NCBI RefSeq assembly: GCF_009905605.1
Contig: NZ_JAAAKZ010000028.1
Coordinates: 1 to 51,734 of the forward strand
Direction: 5' to 3'
DNA from: Runella sp. CRIBMP
GTDB taxonomy: Bacteria > Bacteroidota > Bacteroidia > Cytophagales > Spirosomataceae
DNA: 51,734 bases
Position numbers and translations under genes: made by a program. This document shows, in pieces, positions 1 through 6,432 of this stretch. Within the stretch, counting starts at the first letter, position 1, and each line of letters begins with the position of its first letter. The notes under the pieces were generated by a model, which worked only from the letters and a program-made list of their open reading frames with translations, had not been told where the DNA came from and did not search any database.

Positions 1-97
1 TTTTATCGCTCTGAACTTATCCACACTTGGACTACTTTGCCATCATTCGGTGGCTCCCTTCTGCATCATTTTACATTAGTCGAACATGATTGAACAC

Positions 98-131
98 AAA
101 GGCCGCGCGGTGAATCCGTACGGCCTTTTTT
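98..131. terminator. Hairpin terminator candidate
   Basis: AAAGGCCG (98-105) pairs with CGGCCTTT (121-128) and is followed by T residues on the plus strand. It sits just past the stop of the minus-strand gene at 152-325, so it may end that operon, although the better U-run is on the plus-strand reading. Confidence 0.5.
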
Positions 132-151
132 GTGGTTTGATAGTGTTTTGG

Positions 152-325
152 TTACTCCTTTTCTTCCTTTGGCTCAATATGCTCATGCCAGTTTTTAAAA
201 TTATACGCTTCAAATTCGACAACCTCGAATTCCGTAATATCGATAGTCTCAAATTCGGCAACCTCGACTTCTGAAATGTCGATAGTCTCAAATTCTCCGT
301 TCTGTGTTGGTTCTTTTGGGTTCAT
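152..325 (-). CDS. 57-aa acidic tandem-repeat protein, function unknown
   Basis: Reading from ATG at 325 to TAA at 152 gives 57 residues. The core is a near-exact tandem repeat of 13 residues, EFETIDISEVEVA then EFETIDITEFEVV, then a third start EFEAY, with acidic and hydrophobic residues alternating. There are 18 Asp/Glu against four Lys, so the protein is strongly acidic. It begins 12 nt after the stop of the 132-aa gene on the same strand and is followed by a hairpin, so I read it as the last gene of the HTH operon. The repetitive DNA keeps other frames open too (a 71-aa minus ORF at 76-291 and a 62-aa plus ORF at 86-274). This frame is preferred for its operon position and regular amino-acid pattern. 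I do not recognise the family; a DNA-mimic-like role is only a thought. Confidence 0.5.
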   Translation of the reverse strand: MNPKEPTQNGEFETIDISEVEVAEFETIDITEFEVVEFEAYNFKNWHEHIEPKEEKE

Positions 326-337
326 GGTGACAATGAG

Positions 338-736
338 TTAGAGTAAATGGATTAAATCATCAATTCCGCCGTAACGCCTACTCATACCCGGAAAAAACCA
401 TAGGGTTAAAATCTCCGAATCGGGCGAAAACCAAAACAGGGAGAAATTGGGGGTAAACGAACCGCGATACCTTCCCGGTGTTCTGAAATGACCTGTATAG
501 ACATTGGTACGGTCTGTTTCCCTCAATCCCGTAAACCATCGCCAGCCGCGTTTTGGGTCTAGTTCTTTGGGTAGGCGTTCGCGGCCGTGAATAATCATCG
601 GGGCTTTAATTCCCCCCGATTGGCGTTCCTCTACTTTCAATTCGTTGGGTAGCGTGGAGGCCGTTGGCGGTGCAGATGTGAGTTTATACCAGCCCGTAAC
701 GCGGTCGAGCGTGTAGATTAGTTTCCTATAATTCAT
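338..736 (-). CDS. 132-aa hypothetical protein of the element
   Basis: Not recognised. The 132-residue product has no signal peptide or membrane segment, is rich in Trp, Arg and Tyr, and carries conspicuous RGWRWFTGLRETDR and GRYRGSF stretches. Its ATG shares one base with the TGA of the upstream HTH gene (TGATG), so the two are probably translationally coupled and the start is well supported. Position directly behind an excisionase-like gene suggests a role in element maintenance or regulation, but this is only context. Confidence 0.65.
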   Translation of the reverse strand: MNYRKLIYTLDRVTGWYKLTSAPPTASTLPNELKVEERQSGGIKAPMIIHGRERLPKELDPKRGWRWFTGLRETDRTNVYTGHFRTPGRYRGSFTPNFSLFWFSPDSEILTLWFFPGMSRRYGGIDDLIHLL

Positions 737-1055
737 CAGGCCGCGCGTTTTTTGTGTTTGACCTGTTTTACAGTTTCGAGCGTAGCCAGTATTTCGTCAC
801 GACGGAAACGCACACGGCCGTTTACGGTGATTTTCTTGGGCATGAGGCCGTTTTTCTCCCATTCGTTGAGCGTGACCAATGAAATACGGTAAAGTTTGGC
901 GGTTTCAATCCGCGTAAGGTATTCGGGGAAATTGTGTTGTGGAACGGGGGGGTGAAGTTGGCCAGTTCTTCCTTAACGGCCTCTTTGAAGATTGATTTTA
1001 ATTCAGCGCGTGCCTCTGCATCGAAAGGCATCAGTAATGTTTGTGTAGCGATCAT
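736..1055 (-). pseudogene. Excisionase-like helix-turn-helix protein, split by a one-base frameshift
   Basis: The first frame gives MIATQTLLMPFDAEAR to KEELANFTPP, then goes out of register in a run of seven C (minus strand, near 945-957). One extra C restores a continuous 106-residue protein that goes on with HNFPEYLTRIETAKLYRIS, TLNEWEKNGLMPKK and NGRVRFRRDEIL, ending KKRAA. That is the usual helix-turn-helix_17/MerR-like layout of Bacteroidota excisionase-type proteins: a variable N-terminal helix, then a DNA-binding domain at about residues 40-95. An inverted repeat lies directly upstream (1057-1094), which would suit autoregulation. The deletion could be an assembly error, a true knockout or slippage in a homopolymer tract; the sequence alone cannot decide. 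The stop overlaps the next gene start. Confidence 0.7.
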
Positions 1056-1056
1056 C

Positions 1057-1094
1057 TTGCATCATTCGGGGGGATGTTGTTCCCGATGATGCAA
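1057..1094. promoter_or_regulatory. Inverted repeat upstream of the HTH gene, possible operator
   Basis: TTGCATCATTCGGG (1057-1070) faces CCCGATGATGCAA (1082-1094), matching apart from one bulged base, with an 11-nt loop. It lies one base upstream of the HTH start codon, so it covers the leader and ribosome-binding region. Related motifs (CATCATTCGG at 41-50, GCATCATT at 63-70) occur at the window's left edge. Confidence 0.5.
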
Positions 1095-1145
1095 AGTTTG
1101 CGGGTCTTAATGGGTCTGAATATTCGTAATGGTTACGTAATGGGG

Positions 1146-2180
1146 TTACGATTCTTTGAAAGGGTCTAAATGAGTCTTTGCCTCACTTTGGGCATTGGGA
1201 AACTTTCCCTTATCTCCTAAAATTTCAACGGCTTGTTTTATTTGGGACTGCTTGAGTTTTGGTTTTTCCTTTTTATCAAAGGCGTTAAAATGTTGCTCAA
1301 ATGTATTGTGAGACCCTAAACCAAAAAAGGCGGCTTTTTCTTCAAACCACTTGCCTTTTTTTCTGCTATTTTCAAATTCTGTATACTCATCACTCCATTC
1401 GTTACGTGCTAAACAATAGGCGCAAAATGCGTACACGGATACAGATATTTGATGTGTTTCAACTACACGATATTCGGAAGGAATGCCAATTTGTACCCCT
1501 TTATTATAACTTGACTTTAAATCCCTCAAAAACCCGTTAAAGTGTAGGTTAGATTCAATATCGAGTACTTTATCTATTACCTCCCAAACATTCCAATACC
1601 TTTCCCATTGGGCACGGGGAATACTTTTAAAGTGGTAGAGTAAAATTTCTTTTACGGACTCTCCTTTTAATAGGTCTCTTTCAGCACTTTGGTAAAATTC
1701 CCCGTTATTATCACCTGTCATAAATGTGCCATAAAGGCTTAGTGTACTGCCTTTTGGGTTGCTAAGGTCATAAAATGTCCTTTCCAATAGTGAATCACGG
1801 TCGGGGCTACTACTGAATTGTTGCCAAAACTCTCGTTCTTTAACTTTGAACGAATCTCCGAAAAGGCAACCGTTGCTAACTCTTAGCGTGGGCCGTTTGT
1901 ATGAGGGGTATTCTTCAATATAATTCCTCAGTTCCATACGAAATGTTAAGGCCCACTCCGTAAACAGTTCAATATCAGACTCATTAACAGGGAGTATTGA
2001 TAAAAATTCCCCTATGCCAATTTTGTACCATAGTTGCAAACCCAAGTAGTGTCTATCCCAAAAGTCTATCCTTTCAGAATAATTGTCATAGGCACTAAAT
2101 TCTGAATGTAAGTCTAAAAGTTCACTTTGTGTGCGCTCTTTTACCAATTGTTCAAAATCGAATTGGTTTTGCATTGACAT
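1146..2180 (-). CDS. 344-aa hypothetical cargo protein
   Basis: Not recognised. The protein is 344 residues, soluble, without signal peptide or membrane span, and rich in aromatic and charged residues (for example FWDRHYLGLQLWYKIG near residues 40-55 and QWERYWNVWEVIDKVL near 196-211). The C-terminal 50 residues are Lys-rich and helical, with KPKLKQSQIKQAVEILGDK resembling a small accessory helix-turn-helix, but no catalytic motif is evident. It lies 33 bp downstream of a 107-aa gene on the same strand, and the two probably form one unit. Codon use is more AT-rich than the chromosomal genes in this window. The start is ATG at 2180, with another Met two codons later. Confidence 0.65.
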   Translation of the reverse strand: MSMQNQFDFEQLVKERTQSELLDLHSEFSAYDNYSERIDFWDRHYLGLQLWYKIGIGEFLSILPVNESDIELFTEWALTFRMELRNYIEEYPSYKRPTLRVSNGCLFGDSFKVKEREFWQQFSSSPDRDSLLERTFYDLSNPKGSTLSLYGTFMTGDNNGEFYQSAERDLLKGESVKEILLYHFKSIPRAQWERYWNVWEVIDKVLDIESNLHFNGFLRDLKSSYNKGVQIGIPSEYRVVETHQISVSVYAFCAYCLARNEWSDEYTEFENSRKKGKWFEEKAAFFGLGSHNTFEQHFNAFDKKEKPKLKQSQIKQAVEILGDKGKFPNAQSEAKTHLDPFKES

Positions 2181-2213
2181 AAATTGTTAATCGAACAAAG
2201 GGTATTCTTAAAA

Positions 2214-2537
2214 CTATGTGGTTTCCTCAAAGTGACGGGAAAGGGTTTGCTCAAACATTATAAAATCAACCGTTCTTAGGTAGTAGAAAAAGTTGATTTC
2301 TGTTTCTTTACCGCGTTTACTGCTAAGGAATTTAATGAACTGAATAAAATGAGGCCACCATTCAGAACGCGTTTCATCGCCACCCATAAGGACAAAGAAC
2401 TGTTTGTAACAATCCCTCACCATTTCGTAACAGTCGTTTTTTGATGGGTTTTTCTTTTGGTAAACAGGCGTGATTTCTTGGTGTACCTCATTGAGATATT
2501 CAAGGCATAAATCAAGGTTTTTGTTAAAATTGTTCAT
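2214..2537 (-). CDS. 107-aa hypothetical cargo protein
   Basis: Not recognised. It is a small soluble protein of 107 residues, mostly helical by composition, with several Cys and aromatic residues (DCYEMVRDCYKQFFVLMGG; SEWWPHFIQFIKFLSSKRG). It is followed after 33 bp by the 344-aa gene on the same strand. Its start codon lies only three bases from a palindromic repeat (2541-2567), so its translation or transcription may be controlled by that element. The AT-rich codon use matches its neighbour. Confidence 0.6.
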   Translation of the reverse strand: MNNFNKNLDLCLEYLNEVHQEITPVYQKKNPSKNDCYEMVRDCYKQFFVLMGGDETRSEWWPHFIQFIKFLSSKRGKETEINFFYYLRTVDFIMFEQTLSRHFEETT

Positions 2538-2540
2538 CGG

Positions 2541-2567
2541 CTAAAGATTAATGTTGAACGTTAATTT
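2541..2567. repeat. Palindromic direct repeat, copy 1
   Basis: This is a 27-bp unit beginning CTAAAGATTAATGTTGA. Inside it lies an almost perfect 19-bp palindrome, ATTAATGTTGAACGTTAAT. A second copy lies 102 bp further on (2643-2669) and differs at two positions. Copy 1 abuts the start of the 107-aa gene, so it may be an operator or a leader hairpin. Confidence 0.65.
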
Positions 2568-2642
2568 TACTGTTTTATGTGAGTTGTTAAATTTCCCCTA
2601 TTTCCCCGTTTTCTGTACACGCGCGTAAATTATTTTCGTAGA

Positions 2643-2669
2643 CTAAAGATTAATGTTGAGCATTAATTT
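2643..2669. repeat. Palindromic direct repeat, copy 2
   Basis: It matches the unit at 2541-2567 except at two positions; its palindrome core reads ATTAATGTTGAGCATTAAT. It lies between the end of the lipoprotein gene (stop at 2694) and the 107-aa gene start, so both copies sit in the same 156-bp intergenic space. Confidence 0.65.
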
Positions 2670-2693
2670 AATGGTTTGGCTAAGGGTGATACC

Positions 2694-3128
2694 CTATATT
2701 TTCCGTAGTTGAAAATTAATAGTTGTTGTCTTTCCGTACTTTTCTCTTTGAATTTCTACTTTGTCTTGGAAAGGTTCATAAATTAATCCGTTCAAATAGA
2801 AGGTCTGATAATTATTAAAAATTCTCAATGTGTTCATTGGCGAAATTCTGAAAGTTACCCAGTTGGTAGTATTTGGTATTAAAACTGAAACCTCGTACTT
2901 ACCATCTTTATCAGATTCACTCTTAATATTAAATGTTTCACGTTGTTTCAATATTCCGGTCTGGTCAATGCCGTAAAGTTCAAAGATGATTCCTGACATG
3001 GGCTGATTATTTTCATCTACAATTTTACCCGTCACAATGGTGGGTGTTGATGGAAGTTTTTCTTTGCAGCCTGCGAGTGCTACAATATGAAATGTCATCA
3101 GGGAATTAAAGAATTGTCGGCGTTTCAT
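2694..3128 (-). CDS. Lipoprotein with carboxypeptidase-regulatory-like domain
   Basis: The 144-residue protein starts MKRRQFFNSL and has a lipobox-like VALAGC with the lipidated Cys at residue 21, so it is probably exported and lipid-anchored. Residues about 31-110 read as a carboxypeptidase D regulatory-like (transthyretin-fold) domain: TGKIVDENNQPMSGIIFELYG followed by DKDGKYEVSV. Such domains are common in Bacteroidota envelope proteins and usually mediate binding rather than catalysis. It is the only obvious envelope protein in this arm of the element. Partner and ligand cannot be told from the sequence. The palindromic repeats follow its stop. Confidence 0.65.
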   Translation of the reverse strand: MKRRQFFNSLMTFHIVALAGCKEKLPSTPTIVTGKIVDENNQPMSGIIFELYGIDQTGILKQRETFNIKSESDKDGKYEVSVLIPNTTNWVTFRISPMNTLRIFNNYQTFYLNGLIYEPFQDKVEIQREKYGKTTTINFQLRKI

Positions 3129-3166
3129 GATGAATCGTTGAGTAAAAATTAATGATATAACAACTG

Positions 3167-3427
3167 TCAGGCCGCGTTATTGACGGGAAACGACGGGTTT
3201 TCTTTGCGGTTGAGGTAGGCATTGAATTGTTCAATAGCTTCATCCACGGGGGCCACTGTTTCTAAAAATGAGTCAATACGTTTGCCCACAATGTCCTTTA
3301 CTTCCTGTTTTTGGGCATCGGTAAAGGTTTGCAGGGTAGCCGCGTATTCATCCTTTATTTGGATGCGTTCGGCCTCAGTAGTAGCTGCGTTGATTTTGGT
3401 GTAATACTCGTTTACGAAAATTTCCAT
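3167..3427 (-). CDS. 86-aa helical hypothetical protein
   Basis: Not recognised. The 86-residue soluble protein is highly charged and helical (KINAATTEAERIQIKDEYAA; QEVKDIVGKRIDSFLE) and ends in NNAA, like its upstream neighbour, which ends in QNAA. The two genes are separated by two bases, so they are translated from one message. The shared C-terminal ending and shared DNA around both stop codons (CAGGCCGCGTT on the plus strand near 3172 and 3432) may reflect local duplication. Confidence 0.6.
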   Translation of the reverse strand: MEIFVNEYYTKINAATTEAERIQIKDEYAATLQTFTDAQKQEVKDIVGKRIDSFLETVAPVDEAIEQFNAYLNRKENPSFPVNNAA

Positions 3428-3429
3428 TA

Positions 3430-3657
3430 TCAGGCCGCGTTTTGAATGGCAGTTAATTGAACAGCTATTCCCGTACCTTTCAATAGCCCGTCTAACTCTG
3501 CCAAATGTTCATCGCGTAACTGTTCGTATTGCTCTACAATCATCTGAGGGCTACCAGCGGCCTTGTGTCGCTCTATGGCAGCTATGTTTCGTTGAACAAG
3601 TTCTAAGAGTCTCGAAACTCTTAATGTCCATTCTTCATATTCAATTTGTTGATTCAT
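3430..3657 (-). CDS. 75-aa coiled-coil hypothetical protein
   Basis: Not recognised. The 75-residue protein has heptad-like helices (RVSRLLELVQRNIAAIERHK; EQYEQLRDEHLAELDGLLKG) consistent with a short coiled coil. No signal or membrane segment is seen. It lies four bases after the end of the nucleotidyltransferase-like gene and two bases before the 86-aa gene, all on the minus strand, so all three probably share an mRNA with the integrase. Confidence 0.6.
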   Translation of the reverse strand: MNQQIEYEEWTLRVSRLLELVQRNIAAIERHKAAGSPQMIVEQYEQLRDEHLAELDGLLKGTGIAVQLTAIQNAA

Positions 3658-3661
3658 TGTT

Positions 3662-4131
3662 TTAGAAATTGAGTTGAATGATTCCTTTTCTCGGATTGCC
3701 TTTTAGGCGTGTATCTTTCTCGAATTGGTGTAGCCAGTCTAAGTAATCCATTTTGAACAGTTCATAATGAGCGTGGTTCTCTGGGTATGTAGCCACAAAG
3801 TAGGCGTCTATTTTGCCTTTCTTTTGAAACTTTCGTTTTTGGAGTGGTGATAGTTCTACGGCAAATTTGTTGAGCCGGGTACTATCCAAAAATGTTACTA
3901 AATCTATGTCACTTGGATTTCTTCGTTGAGTGGTGAAACTACCATCAATCCATTGGTAAAAACCACTGCCTACAATTTGTTGTAATTCGTTCAAAAATTG
4001 ACGATACTCTTCAAATAAGGCTATGCGAGTGCGTGAGTTATTGAACGCTGATACGAATACCTCCTCAAAGGTATCAAGGTCTGTTCAATGATTTCGTAGG
4101 GTGTAAGGTGTCCTAATTGGTCAAATTTCAT
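3662..4131 (-). pseudogene. Nucleotidyltransferase-like protein (DUF6932 type), frameshifted
   Basis: The intact C-terminal frame (from about 3994) contains GSFTTQRRNPSDIDLVTFL, the Gly-Ser plus Asp-x-Asp signature of polymerase-beta-like nucleotidyltransferases, in the form seen in DUF6932 proteins. The natural start is upstream: ATG at 4131 overlaps the integrase stop (TGATG) and reads MKFDQLGHLTPYEIIEQTL. There the frame breaks; one extra base near 4075 joins it to DTFEEVFVSAFNNSRTRIA and on into the main frame, giving about 156 residues. A shorter downstream product from an internal start would lose only the N-terminal helices and might still fold. The deletion may be an assembly error. 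Role unknown; related folds act as toxin or defence nucleotidyltransferases. Confidence 0.6.
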
Positions 4132-5474
4132 CAGTTAGCGATTTTAAATACAGTGCGGTTTTCCTGCGTAAAGAATGGGTGTTCGGCCATTCGGTAGGCG
4201 ACTTCTTCATTTGATATTTTGATGTATTTCATAAATGAGGTTTCGGTACGGTGCCCAGTGAGTCGCATAATGTCAAGGGTGGGCACTCCCTGTAAGTAGG
4301 CGTTAGTGGCAAATGACCGCCGGGCCGTGTGGGTTGTAACCAGTTCCCACTTATGCAGCGTCTTGGTTACTTTCAGCCCTCCTTTGGTTTGGCTCATTGT
4401 TACTTTTTCGTTCAGGTCGGCCAGTTGCGCTATTTCCTTCAAATAATCATTCATCCGCTGATTGGTCAGAACACGGGGCGGTATTCCTTTGTATTTGGCT
4501 AGTATGGCCCGTATTTGCGGGGTTAATGGTACGAACACGGGTTTATCTGTCTTTTGCATGGTGATACGCACAAATTGCCCGTCATTGATGATGTTTTCGG
4601 GCCGTAAAAGGTTAAGGTCAGAAAAACGTAAACCTGTGTAACAGCCGATAACGAACACGTCCCGAACGCGGTCAAGGCCGGCACGGTCGGAAAGGTCAAG
4701 ATTGTAAATGCGTTGGATTTCGTCGAGCGTGAGGTAAATGTTTTCCACTTCCTCCAATGGTTTTATAAAATCTTCATCCTGAAAGGCTGTATTGGTGTGC
4801 ATCCCGTCTTTCATGGACTGACGCATAAAGACTTTGATATTTTTGATAATATCGCCCGTGGTGTTGGTAGCCTTGCCTTTTTTGTTGAGGTAGGAAATAA
4901 ACTTTTTGTGAAAGTGGAGGTCAATTTTATCAAACTCAACTTTGAACTTGGTTTCTTTCTCGAATGCCTTTAGGTGGTTGAGTGCCTTACGGTAGTTTTT
5001 GGCCGAACTTTCAGAGTAACGTTTGCCGGAGCGTGGAATGGTTCTTTCTCCGTTGGCGCATTCTTCAATAAATTTCTCTATCCACGGGATGAATGAAAGT
5101 TTTTCGGGCTGTTTGACCACTTTACGCGGTTTGTCACGGTTAAACACCTTGTCGAGTTCAGCGCGGTAAAATGCCTGTGTCGGTTCAATGTTTTCGGCCT
5201 TTACCCGTGAATTGATACGCTCCACTTCCCCGGCCATGCGGTTGAGGTGTGTTTCAATCTCTTTCAGGTCGTTTTTAATGTCCCGGCTAAAACTTTTGGT
5301 GGAGGTAGTTGGGCGTTGGGTCTTTGAATCCCAGTGTTCAGGTGAAAGAAATTGACCCGTTGAGTAAACCAAACGGGGGGTACAACTGCGACAAATAAGG
5401 AGAACGAGCGTTGAGTCCTTAGAAACGGCCTCTTTGAGCACAAAACGCGCTGAATTTGTAATAACTTTTCCCAT
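4131..5474 (-). CDS. Tyrosine recombinase/integrase
   Basis: This 447-residue site-specific recombinase should integrate and excise the element. Its layout is that of Bacteroidota integrases: an arm-binding N-terminal domain (about 1-115), a SAM-like core-binding domain (about 125-235) and a catalytic domain (about 245-430). The catalytic residues are visible: Arg283 in CYTGLRFSDL, Lys308 in TMQKTDKP, His382-x-x-Arg385 in THTARRSF, His408 in LTGHRTETS and Tyr417 in FMKYI. The protein is read away from the tRNA-derived junction at 5651-5673. The promoter region carries two direct repeats that may be arm-type or regulator sites. Its stop overlaps the start of the nucleotidyltransferase-like gene. 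Confidence 0.95.
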   Translation of the reverse strand: MGKVITNSARFVLKEAVSKDSTLVLLICRSCTPRLVYSTGQFLSPEHWDSKTQRPTTSTKSFSRDIKNDLKEIETHLNRMAGEVERINSRVKAENIEPTQAFYRAELDKVFNRDKPRKVVKQPEKLSFIPWIEKFIEECANGERTIPRSGKRYSESSAKNYRKALNHLKAFEKETKFKVEFDKIDLHFHKKFISYLNKKGKATNTTGDIIKNIKVFMRQSMKDGMHTNTAFQDEDFIKPLEEVENIYLTLDEIQRIYNLDLSDRAGLDRVRDVFVIGCYTGLRFSDLNLLRPENIINDGQFVRITMQKTDKPVFVPLTPQIRAILAKYKGIPPRVLTNQRMNDYLKEIAQLADLNEKVTMSQTKGGLKVTKTLHKWELVTTHTARRSFATNAYLQGVPTLDIMRLTGHRTETSFMKYIKISNEEVAYRMAEHPFFTQENRTVFKIAN

Positions 5475-5500
5475 GATTTTCTGCGTTAATCGAACGGAAA

Positions 5501-5542
5501 CAAAGATAATGCAAATTTTTTCAGGTGACGCGTCAGGTGACG
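5501..5542 (-). promoter_or_regulatory. Integrase promoter with paired direct repeats
   Basis: On the minus strand TATCTTTG (5501-5508) matches the Bacteroidota -7 box TAnnTTTG, 27 bp before the integrase start. Two copies of TCAGGTGACG (5521-5530 and 5533-5542) lie where the -33 box would be, in place of a clear TTTG. That layout suggests control by a bound protein (excisionase, integrase or a regulator). Confidence 0.55.
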
Positions 5543-5597
5543 GATTTATTTAATTTATCCTTATTATTTATGGTTAATATCAGTAAGAAGAAAATAT

Positions 5598-5622
5598 AAA
5601 TACCTGATAATCAGTAGTATTT
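5598..5622. repeat. Inverted repeat near the attachment site
   Basis: AAATAC-CTGAT-A-ATCAG-TA-GTATTT forms an 11-bp interrupted palindrome 29 bp from the tRNA-derived junction. Position between integrase promoter and junction is typical of recombinase or accessory-factor sites, but the function is inferred. Confidence 0.4.
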
Positions 5623-5650
5623 TGTTTATATGGATTAGGGTAAGTTAAAA

Positions 5651-5673
5651 TGTTCGAGTCCCTTCGGGTGCAC
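5651..5673 (+). other. Probable element junction (att): duplicated tRNA 3' end
   Basis: TTCGAGT (T-loop), then CCCTT and CGGGTGC A, is the 3' end of a tRNA: T-loop, 3' half of the T-stem, 3' acceptor strand and discriminator. The bases to the left (TTAAAATG) cannot pair as the 5' half of the T-stem, so only the 3' fragment is present. A tRNA with acceptor GCACCCG, as in several Bacteroidota tRNA-Arg genes, is expected at the other element end. The original tRNA terminator follows at 5704-5741. Confidence 0.7.
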
Positions 5674-5703
5674 TAAATTGATTCACGGTGATTCGTGGTA
5701 GTA

Positions 5704-5741
5704 CAAAAAAGGCCTTAGATTCGTTTCTAAGGCCTTTTTTG
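5704..5741 (+). terminator. Strong intrinsic terminator
   Basis: AAAAAAGGCCTTAGA pairs with TCTAAGGCCTTTTTT around a short loop. It is probably the original terminator of the tRNA gene whose 3' end was duplicated. The flanks extend the symmetry (GTGGTAGTAC and GTACCACCAC). Confidence 0.8.
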
Positions 5742-6337
5742 TTTAATTTCGTACCACCACGCACTACGGTAAACCCAAAAATGTTTCAGTAATGACGGTC
5801 ACTCCTGAACTCAATAACCGCCCAAAAAAAGATTGAAACGATTACGTAAACGGAAGCGGTATGCCGCTGCGGACATATTCGACAATGCGTTGAGCATCAA
5901 TGTACGGGGGTGATCATGAACTCTGATTTGCCTCGTTGCAGACCTCCTGTTTGTTTGATTTTAAGAGATAATTCTAACCAAATGGTGAAAGATAATGCCG
6001 ATAGTTGTTGAAGAATCAGTGCATGGTAGATACCGCGTGGCGGCCTGTGCCGTATGTCCTAGGCTGGTAATGTTAAGTTGAGAAGCAAATTCGGGTAAGT
6101 CTCTTAAAAGTTTAATCGCTGCTTTAATGTCTCTAACTTGCCGATCGATAGAATGTGCCATCTGAGTGCCGATGCAACCCAATTTGCTTGCTTGAGTTAC
6201 TCTGGTGTCGTTGGAATAATCTTACAAAACAAATCTAAAGGACGAAGCGAAAATATCGACCTCTCTTTCTAAAAGCAAGTCTGAATATATTGACCATTAA
6301 GCTTTCTATCCTTGTTTTGCAGTATTGCTATGAACAT
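5742..6337. other. Long stretch without an intact gene
   Basis: Between the tRNA terminator and the next terminator hairpin no convincing intact ORF is seen on either strand. A minus-strand fragment (5961-6182) resembles part of a hydrolase. Further along the same strand, at about 5847-5907, a short open stretch reads as IDAQRIVEYVRSGIPLPFT. The stretch looks like decayed coding DNA next to an integration hotspot. Confidence 0.5.
5961..6182 (-). pseudogene. Possible remnant of an alpha/beta-hydrolase gene
   Basis: This 73-residue frame has no ATG (only TTG). It contains SIDRQVRDIKAAIKLLRD followed by SLGHTAQAATRYL. The first part resembles the helix before the nucleophile elbow in acetyl-esterase-like enzymes (QvrDvkaAirwLR), and GHTAQ could be a decayed G-x-S-x-G. 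No catalytic Asp/His region follows and frames around it are broken. It may also be a chance ORF. Confidence 0.3.
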
Positions 6338-6398
6338 AAAAAGACCTCCTTGTTTTTGAGTTTGTAGTGACTCTCAAAACCTCAAGGAGGTATTTTTT
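6338..6398. terminator. Long bidirectional terminator hairpin
   Basis: AAAAAGACCTCCTTG pairs with CAAGGAGGTATTTTTT, and an inner arm TTTTGAG pairs with CTCAAAA. It lies 35 bp beyond the stop of the minus-strand isomerase gene and has A and T runs on both sides. Confidence 0.75.
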
Positions 6399-6432
6399 CA
6401 ACTAAAGTTCGGGATGGCTCATGTTTTTCAAT

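Larger units (their letters stand above)
1..5673. mobile_element. One arm of an integrative element inserted at a tRNA 3' end
   Basis: A tyrosine integrase lies about 180 bp from a short copy of a tRNA 3' end (5651-5673). Between that copy and the window start, nearly every gene is on the minus strand and is a small or unrecognised protein of the kind carried by Bacteroidota integrative elements (excisionase-like HTH, integrase, nucleotidyltransferase-like, lipoprotein). Beyond 5673 the tRNA-type terminator and ordinary chromosomal genes begin. The intact tRNA and the other junction should lie left of position 1, so the full size is unknown. No relaxase, conjugation or phage structural gene is visible here. 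It may be an integrative mobilisable element, a satellite or an island; the visible part does not decide. Confidence 0.75.

Noticed and set aside
76-291. 71-aa minus-strand ORF and 62-aa plus-strand ORF over the acidic repeat gene
   Set aside because: The repeat DNA is open in several frames; only the frame at 152-325 has a regular acidic repeat and operon placement.
2541-2669. CRISPR-like repeats
   Set aside because: Only two copies, internally palindromic, with no array and no cas genes nearby.
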